A DNA stretch of 64,000 nucleotides from Arachnopeziza araneosa. Taxonomy: Eukaryota > Ascomycota > Leotiomycetes > Helotiales > Arachnopezizaceae. Position numbers and translations under genes: made by a program. How positions within the stretch are numbered: position 1 is the first letter of the stretch; each line of letters starts with the position of its first letter. The notes under the pieces are model-generated. The model saw only the letters and a list, made by a program, of their open reading frames with translations. It searched no databases and was not told the DNA's origin. The DNA lies in assembly GCA_003988855.1 (NCBI GenBank), contig QYAI01000005.1:496001-560000 (forward strand). Direction: 5' to 3'. Below are positions 54,546 to 64,000 of this stretch, one piece after another.

Positions 54546-57500
54546 TCACCATCTCCGCCCGTAAACCGCATCCTCTTTTGTCCTCGTCACCGCGGGAGGC
54601 GGCGTGATTCTCTGAGTCTCATTTCGACTTTCCGATGCCTCTCTTTCGACTTCTTTCAGGACTCTGGGTTTAAATCCTACATCATACCCATCCCCATCCC
54701 CAGGTGGGGCATGCTCCGCGTCTCTTCTAAATAGACTGAGGATCTCCTTCATTCCTAATTTGCCGGCACCACCTTTTCCGCCCTCGATGGTCTGATTGGC
54801 TAGCTCACGCTTCTTCTCTTGGAGATCAAGGATCCGCTCTTCGACACTGTCTTTGATGGTGATCTTATACACAACAACATCAATTTTCTGCGTGAGACGG
54901 TGGACTCGATCGATTGCTTGCTCTTCTACGAACTATTTTCGTGTTAGCAAAGAGACTCAATTACTAAAGCCAACAACGATATTTGAAACACCTCTGAATA
55001 GAATATCACTTCGAAGAACGATTCTGTGTTTAGGTAATTGAAAGGAGTGTAGGGTAAAATAGTGCATAGTTGGTAATTGGATGAGACTTACAGGATTCCA
55101 AAATGGCTCGAGTATAACAACTCGAGTAGCGGCTGTAAGATTCAGTCCCAGGGATCCACACTTTAGAGAGCAAAGGAGAACACGACAATTCTTGTCGTTG
55201 CGAAGTTTTGACAAGCTAGCCTCGCGCATGTCGTTTCTCATCTTCCCATCGTAGCGTGTGAACTTGAAGCCTCTCTGCCGTAGGAAAGGTTCAATGAGAT
55301 CAAGCATCGATGTGAATTGGGAGAAGACGATAAATTTGTGTTCATGTGCTTCATTTCCAAGAATCTGTAGCAGATGGGTGATTTTTGTCGAAGTAGTGAT
55401 AGTTGCCAGTTCTCGTTCTTCCTCAGATGAAGAACCAAATTCATCTTCAATTTTCGAATCTGAGCCCGAATCTCGGTCGGAACCTGATTCAGACTCGTCA
55501 GAGTCATCGACCTCCTTCTTGAGAGTCTGAGATTGAGAACGAAGCTCATCTAGATCTGGGAAGGTATCGTCTTCTGAATTCAGCCATTCGCCACCACCTT
55601 CTGCATTTTCGTCATCAATGCCACCGGCCTTTCCAAGCTTCAAAGAGCCTCTTTCTGCCTTTGGCACGACCCAAGATCCTTCTGCCTCTTCATCTTCATC
55701 ATCGCTGTCCACAATGACATTGCGGTTTCGAGGCTTACGGGAGATGAAATTACCTTTAGATTTCTTTTCATCGTGGTGTTTGGCCTTTTTCTTCTTCTTA
55801 TGCGGCGATTTTGATTTGCCTTCGACCTCTCTCAAGTCATTTTCACAATCTAAGCAGCGGACAGCACCTTCAGAGATGGCTGTCTTGCCAAGTTCAAGTT
55901 GGCAAACTTCGCAGTTCTTTGAGCCAACATCAAGAGCGCCAAACAGCTCAGCCATCTCATCCACATCTGTGCTTGAAGCCTTCACCTTTTGAGCAACCGC
56001 ATCGGTTCCCAAGGCTTCCCTGTCTTTACTTAACTTCCCAGCAACAAGCTTCGGATGGTTGCAAGCCTGCCTAAGTCGTAGAAGCATCGTCAAAGCACTA
56101 GCGTAGTTGACTTTTCCACTCATCATTTGTTCAATGCTCGCATCAGTGCGTGCTTCTAGACGTTGATAGAAATGGCGCTCTTTGGAAGAGAATTCGGCGG
56201 AGACTTTTTCTATCCTACGTTCGGTAACCTTAAATCCAGTCGTGCTACCTTCACCTGCAGCAGATGGCTTGCCGCCTGGATTTAGAGCACCTGCTTCCTT
56301 CAAAATATCCTTAGTTCGACGTTTCATAAAAATCTTCAAGTATTGGCGAAGACGCTTGATTGCTAAATCTCCTCGGCCATTCTTCATTGGGCGATCAATC
56401 TGATCCTTCCATTCTCTTAGATCGTCATAAGGCTTGATGCGCAGGAATTTAATCAGACTCTGTAGCTCATCAAGATTGTTTTGCATTGGTGTTCCAGTTA
56501 AACACCATCGATACTCACTCCGCAGAGCATAGCAAGCTTGGGTGGCCTTTGCGTTACGATTCTTGATAGTATGTGCTTCGTCTAGAATGATACGGTACCA
56601 ATGCAGTCCAAAGCATCCAACCTTGAGACCTTTTTCATCTGTCGAAGAACTACCGAATTCCGAGACAAGAATCTGATAAGTTGTAATTACAACGTCGTAC
56701 TTCTTCAGATCGCTAAATCGCTTGGTCCTTTGAGGGCCATGATGAACGCAGACTCGGAGACGATGCGAGTTTGAGACCTTGTCGTTGATTTCTAATTCCC
56801 ATTGTCGAATGAGAGCTAGCGGAGCAACAACCAAGGTTGTTCTTTCTATCCCGGATGGCAATTTGCGCTTGGCAATGGTATCCTCATCTGCAGGTTTGAG
56901 GTTTGTCAGAATAAGTGAGATGGACTGTAGAGTCTTGCCAAGTCCCATATCATCTGCCAAAATGCCGCCTTTCGGTACTCGAGCACCTTTGCGACCAGTC
57001 CCGAGTTCTCGGCCTTTCATCCATTCGAGACCCTCAACTTGATGAGGCAGAAGTTTAACCTTGATACCTTCCACGGTCCCATCATCTATCTCCTCTTCAT
57101 CTTCAGAAACAACGTCCAAAGGCTCTCCTCCAACTTTGAGACCGTCGAGTAGCGTTGCAAGGTTGTCCACCTGAGCATCCTTCTTCTTTTTGGACCTAGT
57201 TTTAGGTAGATCGTCTTCATCTTCTAAAGCACCTTCTAAAAGGGCCTTCAACTCCTCTTGTGCTTTAACAGGGTCAACAAATGTGTATGGTTCTGGCGCT
57301 GCATAAGACGGATTCAAGGTAAGATCGATAAAATTGTTTCTGGAGTTGCCACTATATCCTCCATAAGACTGGAAACCACCGTATGTATTACCCATGGAGC
57401 CGAAGGTTTGTTGGGGGGCAGCTGGGGTTGTAGTATACGTCGTTGTTTGAGGACGAGGAGCGGCAACGGGAGCATAGCTGGAAGAACTTTAGAAATGAAT

Positions 57501-58604
57501 TAGCATTGTAGTCTAATCGGGTTGCAATCTCCTACCTGGAAAAGTTGTTTACAGGTTGATATGCAGCAGTAGCCCGAGCTACCAATGGGTCCACAACCTT
57601 CCGAGTCGCATCTTTGAGAGCTTTAAGATGGGGATGTTCAACATCTCTGTGATGCTCTGGGCGAGATTTAGGTTGAATAAACACAGATTTTTCCTTCTGT
57701 TGTAGCTTCCTTAGAGGCGATTGCAATTCGGAGGTTTGACCAAACGTTGGCGCCGGATCTTTCTCCTTGGGAGGATTTTCATTCGCGGTAACAGGTTTGA
57801 GAGGCACCTTCGCAGGCAATCGTTCGTTCACCATTTTGATGCTTTTCTTTTTTGAAACTTCCCCGGCAATGCCAAATACAAATGGCACAGCACGACCGCT
57901 GTCTGGAGAATTGCCAAAGTCAATCGATGCGGGAGAGAACGAGAAGAGTGAGCTGCTATCTCCCAGTTCGCTAACCGATATAACTTTATTGCTGTAATCT
58001 GATTCCAGCGATTGATCAAATTCAAATTGTGCTTCCTTGGAAGCCAGATGGCTATGTTGGTGTTGTAACTTGAGCTGTTTATCTGGAGATTGGGCTCTCG
58101 GGTCTGCCAGTGGCCCCTTCGATCCTAAGGTATTCCGAGGGGTGAAAGCGCCTCTATTCAGAAGTGTCAGTAATGCGGCACATTATGATGGAAAAGAGAT
58201 AAAAGACCTCATGAGATGTATTGTTGATAATTTAGATCAAGGGAGACGCGACTTTGGTTATCTAAGAATTGTCGTCATAGGCAACCAGGCTCCAAGGCAA
58301 GAAAACCACTTAACGCGACATCAAAGAACATCACGATTAAGGCCCTGTCTAACATTCCACTTGATTTTTTAATCGGCCCAAAGCTCACTATACCGGGGTA
58401 TTTTGGACGTTCGAAGAGAGGATATTTGAGCTCTAAGTCTGAATTATAGAGCCGAAATACAAAGTCGTGGGTATTTGCCCTCTTGTCTATGCGAATTCCT
58501 GGATCAAGGAGGTCTCTTGGTCGCCTTCTCAGCGCTCCTTTCGAGAAATAATTACTTTCATTGTCGTTCATGTCTACATGAATTCCCTTGATGAAACCAT
58601 TCAT
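54546..58604 (-). CDS. SNF2-family DNA translocase (Rad5/16-ULS1-like) with zinc-ribbon insert
   Basis: DNA-dependent ATPase of the SNF2 superfamily. Four exons, 58604-58394, 58151-57536, 57477-55092 and 54932-54546, 1199 aa. RecA lobe 1: LLPHQVEGLEWM, DDMGLGKT (about 451-458), LVVAPLALIRQWE, DEAH, RWCLTGTPMQNN. Lobe 2: KFIVFSQFTSMLDLIEPFL, RYDGKM, LCSLKCGSLGLNLTAATRVVILEPFWNP, then EEQAIDRVHRLTQ. Between the lobes the RING finger of Rad5/Rad16/Uls1 is replaced by a CxxC...CxxC ribbon (NCEVC...CLDC, about residue 800), followed by Lys-rich and acidic disordered runs. First exon and its 242-nt intron are less sure: it encodes RRRPRDLLDPGIRIDKR and joins PG to AFTPRNTL. Nuclear repair or chromatin role inferred. 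Confidence 0.9.
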
Positions 58605-60799
58605 TCAAGCGATATTCTTCCGCCGTATTGAAACCTCTGCACAAGCTTCTTCCATGTGTCTATCCTCCTGGACTATTCTAATCTTTGATGTAATCCTCTC
58701 TCCCTCCGGTCTTCGTTTCTCCTCTCTTTGTGTAGCTTTCCTGTTCTCTCTTAGATCTCTCTGTGTCCTATTACAGTCCTACCAAAGTCCTATCACGAAG
58801 GTCGTCTGTGGCTTGACTGTCACCATCGCACGCAATTGACTGTGAGGCTCTCACAAGAATATTGAGAACAGTTCGCATACCTGTCTAATATCATCAAGGT
58901 TGAAGTGTTGTATACCTCTCACTTCGGTTCATTTTCTTACTTCGGCCTTCTCGATACTAGGAAAGTTCACGGCCCACACCTCTCACAATTCCATCATGTC
59001 TTGTTCTTATAATAAGGGTATCGAGAAGTGCTCTCCTTAAGCTTAAGATTAGATTGGGTCCAGGAAATAGGCTATGTATCTTTAGTTGAGTACTTTGATC
59101 CTCAACACAGAACTCTCAAATTAAAGTATTGCATCTTCTGGTTGAACAGCTTAGTTGTGCAACATTGTTAGCCCGTCAGTGCTACCAAGCTGCAGTCAAC
59201 CTCAAGGGCATTTCATCTAATCTAGCTGAGTAGCTGAAACTACAATATGCTGATTACATTATATTTGTGCAGGGTTACATGCTCGTGCAGCCTTTCGGGT
59301 TAGGTGGTACCAAGTTGGTAGATTTTTAGTTTACAGCGTTTGGAGCAGTTCATAGGACTGCAAGGCTACTCCCAAGCGAAAGAAGTGCATGGTATCTCGA
59401 GTGTATAACAGCGTATGCAACATTCCTGGGCTACCGGTATCCTGGTATTGCATTTTCATCAAGCCGTCCTTTCTTAGGTCCGATGTAGATATTGGAGTGG
59501 CACTAGACCCATATCCATAGAGACGGAAGACGACCCCGTCCTTCCTTAGCTGCTCAATTCATTCTGCACCATGAGTGAGCTCAAAGGGTCCCACGTGCTC
59601 CAACTCTTGGCATTCCTTCCAACGACAAACGGCCGCCGCTAATCTCCTGTCCCTTGTCTTTGGCTCGAGTTGTGCATTGATTTCTGCGGCCTCCGGGATC
59701 ATCTCGTCGCGATGATAAGGACGCCAGACTTTTGATCTTTATCGCGCAGAAAAAAAACGGCTTCACCGAGCCAGGGTCGACAGCGTGCATCTGAGACCCC
59801 GTTCGATTGGGCCGAATGGATATTCAAGCTTTTTAGGTGCAAGAGGGCTGACTTCTTCAGGGTTTGTGGGACGGGCTGTGCCAGTTTGTACAACCTGAGA
59901 TTGAGCAAGTCGCATGTCTTACCATACGATGATAAACTACAAGGTGGTGGCCCTACGGATAGTCTGAGAAGCAGAAACAATTGAAGTTCTAGCAGACCAG
60001 CCCATTCTGCTTCCATTCGGTGCGAGATTTGGTCAGTATCAAGACCCGGGGAGGGCTGCGGACAAGGCAGAGATGGTGGCTTGCTGGCGTCGACGGTCGA
60101 CGGCACATTTATCCCTGCTTCTTCTTGCTCACAGGAGTGGATCATCAATGTTTGTCTGCTTGGACGTAGGCTCCGTAAGGTCCTTCCTGAATAGGATGTG
60201 ATCACGCGCTTCCCGTGTGGCTTGTGGCTTTTGTCTCATCGTCATCGGATCCACTGAAAAGTTTGGGCTGTTTACTTCCCAGCCGGCCTCTGTAGTCGCT
60301 TTGCTTGGTGAGGGTGGTGACGCAGAAGAGAAGCGTTCCAGCTGAGGCCGCGGCTAGACGCAAGAACTTCCAAACTCCATCGATGCACTCACGACATTAC
60401 CACACGAGAGGTGTGCCCCAAGATTGGGTTAGCCTTGACAGGACAAGCGTTGCAATGGGCTGGTGGGGTGGAAGCTTTCGAACTTCACCAACAAACGGCG
60501 CATGAGGCTGGTGCCCCAATTGGCTGCTTCTCTCAGTTAGAGCAAGCACAAAATGTCAAGACGGCCATGGGATGATCACATCTGCATGCCCATCGGACTA
60601 GGCGAACCCTGCCTGCCCTTAATTTGATGCGCTAAGCCCGAGGTAACTGATAGCTACCTACGGTAGTTATCGCTCGAGCCTTCTTCATGGTGCACGACTT
60701 GAATTGGACCGACGCACTTGACAGCATAAGTATTCTCCCCTCCCCAGGATTCTTCTTCCTCCTCTCATTCTTCAGCTTCGATTTCGAATACCTGTAGCA
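58605..60799. other. Intergenic region of 2.2 kb, no supported gene
   Basis: Promoters of the SNF2 gene (minus) and the transporter gene (plus). A 168-codon minus-strand frame at 59699-60205 has no domain or conserved block. The last 100 bases before 60800 are C/T-rich, a leader signature. Confidence 0.45.
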
Positions 60800-62459
60800 A
60801 TGTTCGGATTCAAGAAAGGATCAACCACGGCAGAGAGTCAATTCGACTCTAAGCCTGAGGGAATCGTCGAGCCTATCGCCCCCAAATCGAGATGGGAGCG
60901 TCTTTGGCCTGTGATGGCATGCGGTGCTGGCCTTTTCTCTGATGGATACATTAACAATGTGCGTCTGACTACTCCAAACAAATTGTTTTCCTAACAGTGG
61001 GCAGGTTATTGGATCCGTTTCCACATGTCTCTCAGCCATTTACGGCACAACATACTCCAAGTCTAGCGCATTGAGTAATATCTCAGCCATTACTTTCGCG
61101 GGAACGGTCTTTGGTCAGCTGCTCTTTGGTTACACCAGTGATAAATGGTCGCGCAAGAATTCGCTCCTGGTCTCCACTGTCATTCTCATCGTCTTCGCTG
61201 CGCTAGGTGCTGCTTCATATGGATATCATGGCAGTTTACAGGGGATGTTCGCCGCCTTGACTGCGTATCGTTTTCTAGTCGGTGTAGGTATCGGAGGAGA
61301 ATATCCAGCCGGATCTGTAGCATGTTCAGAAGCTACTGGCGAGTTAAAGAGTGGAACTAGAAACCGCTGGTTTATTCTCTTCACCAACGTTATGATTGAC
61401 TGGGGTTTTGTGGTTGGAGCATTTGTACCATATCTCATGGTAGTGATTTGTACCACAAAACATCTCCGCGCTGCTTGGAGACTCATGCTGGGTTTGGGCG
61501 TTGTTCCTCCCCTGATTCTCTTCTGGCTCCGACTTAGGCTACAAGAGCCCGAAGAATTCAAGAAGTGAGTCTTCCCAATACGTCATGGTTCTAGATTTAA
61601 CACAATTGTAGAGAGAGTATGAAGTATGTGAAAATTCCTTATGGACTGGTTCTTAAATACTACTGGAAAAGACTTTTCATCGTCAGTCTTATTTGGTTCC
61701 TCTACGATGTAAGTATACCAAGACTTCCGCTCCTTGAGACTTAGCTGACTTGCACAGTTCTCTGGCTACTCGTTCAGCATTTTTTCCTCCACAATTCTCA
61801 GTAATATTTACGGAAAGGGGGCTCCGCTTTCACAGGTCTTCGGATGGAATACAGTTATCAACCTTTTCTACATTCCCGGTGCGATGCTTGGCAGCATCTA
61901 TTCTGACAAAATCGGACCTCGCTATGCTCTTGCTACCGGTGTTGCCGCACAAGCAGTCGTCGGGTTTCTCATGGCTGGTTTGTATCCTCATCTAGCTAAG
62001 AAGTCAAATGTGGCTGGCTTCGCAGTGGTTTACGGTATTTTCTTGTCTCTCGGGGAAGTTGGACCAGGAGACAATATCGGCCTCGTAGCATCAAAAACTT
62101 GTGCCACAGGTGTTCGTGGTCAATATTACGCAATTGCTGCTGCAACAGGAAAAATCGGAGCTTTTGTTGGAACCTATATTTTCCCTTACATTATCAAGGC
62201 AGGAGGTAACGATAATACATCGGCCCAGTATCCTTTCTACGTCAGCAGTGCCCTCTGTGTGTTAAGTGCTTTCTTAGCATTTTTCTGTCTGCCCCATATT
62301 GGTCAGGACACCATTACAACAGAAGACATCAAATTCAGAGAGTACTTGGAAAGCAAAGGGTGGGATGTGAGGCAGTTGGGCTTATTGAGGGGAGAGAGTG
62401 TGGAGAGCGCTGAGAGGGCTCAAGCAGCAGTCTTCGACAAGAAACAGGATGGCCTGTGA
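60800..62459 (+). CDS. MFS transporter, GIT1-like (glycerophosphodiester/phosphate:H+ symporter group)
   Basis: Twelve-helix major facilitator protein of the group containing yeast Git1, which imports glycerophosphoinositol and related phosphodiesters. Four exons, 60800-60958, 61005-61564, 61612-61708 and 61758-62459, 505 aa. Signatures: LFSDGYINNVIGSV in TM1, GYTSDKWSRKNSLL between TM2 and TM3, YRFLVGVGIGGEYPAGSV in TM4, LFTNVMIDWGFVVGAFVPY, FLYDFSGYSFSIFSSTIL in TM7, SDKIGPRYAL between TM8 and TM9. Two cytosolic tails lie outside the membrane block. Expected at the plasma membrane. Substrate by homology only. Confidence 0.9.
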
Positions 62460-63196
62460 TGATTTTTTGGGGGGAAATGTTTTGCTACACCGAGAAATTT
62501 GCTGAAATAGTCATAGTCATGATATTCCTAGCTTTGAGACTTTTTTGAACTTAGTCTTCTCTTGTGAAGTGAACTTGGATGTCAAGAAACAGAAGTATGA
62601 GAATGACTGTCTTACAAAACTTCCTCTATTACCTTATCTGCATATTAGCGTGAATAAAATATTCATTCCAATAAAATCATAAAAAGTAATTTTTTGAGTA
62701 TCCACAATCTGATCTCTCGGCCTTGATTTCACCTCTTTCTTCCCAAGTTGTCCTCACTGCATCATACCTGCCTTCTTCAACACTAAACAAATATTGACCA
62801 ACACCCGTCTACACCACTCATCCTCTTTCGAACATAGAAAAAAAAAGGTTGATCAACCTATTCGAAAGAATCAGACTGGCGAAGAGGTACGATTCAGCGC
62901 ATGCGTGATTGTCGACCTCGAGCGTGGTGACGTTGTCACGTTTTCTTCATGCAACTTACCCATACAGGACAGCCAAGTCTTGCAACACGAAGGAGTTATC
63001 TATCTTCAACTATCCCCTCTAGGACCAGTCGATTATCAATCATTTTAATTAAAGGTGCTTGACGCATTTGGTTGTCAAGACCTCACCTTTCTTCTAGTTT
63101 TCAGATAGGTACGCCCGACATTCCCTACACGATTGGAACTTGAGTTTCTCATTTCAGGATTAAAGGAGAGTTACTAGAATGAACTAGCCCGCAACT
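62460..63196. other. Intergenic, transporter 3' flank and KAR5 promoter
   Basis: AT-rich around 62640-62700. A short open frame at 62794 has no marks of a gene. No repeat or RNA gene seen. Confidence 0.45.
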
Positions 63197-64000
63197 ATGA
63201 ACCTCTATCACACATTCACTTTATTCGCAATATCGGAGTTGGTCTCCGGCTGGGGTTGGGGAAGCAGTGCGTTGGAGCTGGAGATTCCTCTCCATGATGG
63301 TGAGATTGTATGATTTTGTTTTGTATCCAGCTAACAAAGGTGAAGGGCTGCTTATACCCCCGGCTTCTGTCCCAGCTGAAGACCACTTACTCAAACTTGT
63401 CAAAACCCTAGCATCACCGCGCGAGCCAGAAGTCTACACGAAAGCCAGCAAGGAGCTCTCCTTACTAAAGGAAAAACCCATATGCAATCGAGTTGCGGCC
63501 CGTCTCTTTATAGATGGCTGCAAAAGTATGGATAAAATCAACGAGGAGAATTATCAGCAACACCGCGCTCAGATGCAACTTGATCAAGTCGATAGTTTTG
63601 CGGTCGCCCTAACGATGTGTGATTTGGAGAGAGCCGATCTGAACATCCCGCTGGAGTGTGGTCCTTTCAGGAGCAAGGCACTCTATGGATTTTTGGAAGG
63701 AAAGGCGAAAATCCATTATGCCAAGGCGCTGATTGATGAGTGTGTATCAGCGCTGGGGAGGGACGTAAATCCATGGACTACTTTCACAAGTCACAAAGAT
63801 TCAGCTCTACTGTTCTGCAGAGCTGCCAGAGTTGATTTTAGCAAAGGTCTGTGACATTTCTAGATACCTAATAATGTGCTGACACTTTCCCTAGATGAAT
63901 CAATTGAACTTCATCAAAAACTTGTGGATGTGCTTGACATGTTTACTCGCGACTTGGAAACTGATCTTCATAGCTTCAAGGAGAAAATCAAAGCTGGAGC
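63197..64000 (+). CDS. KAR5: KAR5/Tht1-family nuclear fusion protein, 5' part (runs off the window)
   Basis: Kar5/Tht1 proteins sit in the ER/nuclear envelope and drive fusion of the nuclear membranes during karyogamy after mating. Exons 63197-63266, 63331-63846 and 63895 to beyond the window. The N-terminus MNLYHTFTLFAISELVSGWGWGS is a signal peptide. The lumenal Cys-rich domain follows: CNRVAARLFIDGC, then VALTMCDLERADLNIPLEC, KALIDECVSALG, WTTFTSHKDSALLFCRAAR, matching the family's Cys spacing. Exon 3 starts DESIELHQKLVDVLDMF, the coiled-coil part. The first intron uses GTGCGT at 63267; using GTGAGA downstream would leave only 31 nt, too short. The C-terminal membrane segments lie outside. 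Confidence 0.88.

Noticed and set aside
59699..60205. 168-codon minus-strand open frame
   Set aside because: Random composition, no ATG context or splice partners, no domain.
63267..63330. In-frame extension upstream of KAR5 exon 2 (starting at a GTG)
   Set aside because: The ATG at 63197 gives a proper signal peptide and a 64-nt intron with GTGCGT donor; the extension lacks an ATG and reads Trp/Arg-rich intron sequence.
1..64000. tRNA, rRNA, CRISPR, transposase or secondary-metabolite core genes
   Set aside because: Looked for on both strands by eye; no cloverleaf with A/B boxes, no spacer arrays and no transposase or synthase motifs could be supported.

Overview
The window is nuclear DNA of a filamentous ascomycete (Pezizomycotina; the protein set fits Leotiomycetes such as the Sclerotiniaceae/Helotiales, but the exact species cannot be read from it). 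Reasons: many genes with 45-70 nt GT-AG introns and CTAAC-like branch sites; two-subunit ATP-citrate lyase in divergent orientation; an IND1 gene implying mitochondrial complex I; a Pth11-like rhodopsin-domain protein; and several small proteins of the kind shared by filamentous ascomycetes. Exon coordinates were assembled by hand from splice sites, reading phase and family conservation. Every multi-exon model given as complete sums to a whole number of codons.

Layout. 0-4.1 kb: IND1 (Fe-S P-loop NTPase), then a divergent pair of splicing factors (SPF30 Tudor protein and CWC16/CCDC130). 4.6-6.3 kb: a seven-TM rhodopsin-domain protein. 8.4-13.8 kb: divergent YRB30-like Ran-binding protein and SUP35/eRF3 with a prion-like head. 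14.4-17.6 kb: SIRT5-type sirtuin and TRM2 tRNA m5U methyltransferase. 18-19.1 kb: an unrecognised gene fragment and an adjacent reading frame broken by stops. 19.9-25.5 kb: a 1778-residue WD40/helical-repeat protein. 25.5-33.5 kb: a gene-poor stretch rich in simple repeats, holding one short Ser-rich gene. 33.5-35.3 kb: two small conserved-looking genes. 36.3-40.5 kb: an 799-residue basic nuclear protein diverging from PTPA/RRD1. 41-43.6 kb: an Ala/Pro/Glu-rich small protein and elongin C. 45.9-48.7 kb: an amidase and DNA polymerase delta subunit 4. 49-54 kb: divergent ACL1/ACL2. 54.5-58.6 kb: a SNF2 helicase. 60.8-62.5 kb: a GIT1-like transporter. 63.2 kb to the end: the 5' part of a KAR5/Tht1 nuclear-fusion gene.

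How the genes relate. There is no secondary-metabolite cluster, transposase, CRISPR or tRNA that I can support. The clearest functional pairs are ACL1/ACL2 (cytosolic acetyl-CoA supply) and SPF30/CWC16 (spliceosome assembly), each sharing one short intergenic promoter region. YRB30/SUP35 and the 799-aa protein/RRD1 are also divergent neighbours but not obviously linked in function. Accessory-looking stretches are AT-richer or repeat-rich and carry decayed coding remnants. A novel multi-gene system is not evident; the best leads are individual oddities listed in the findings.
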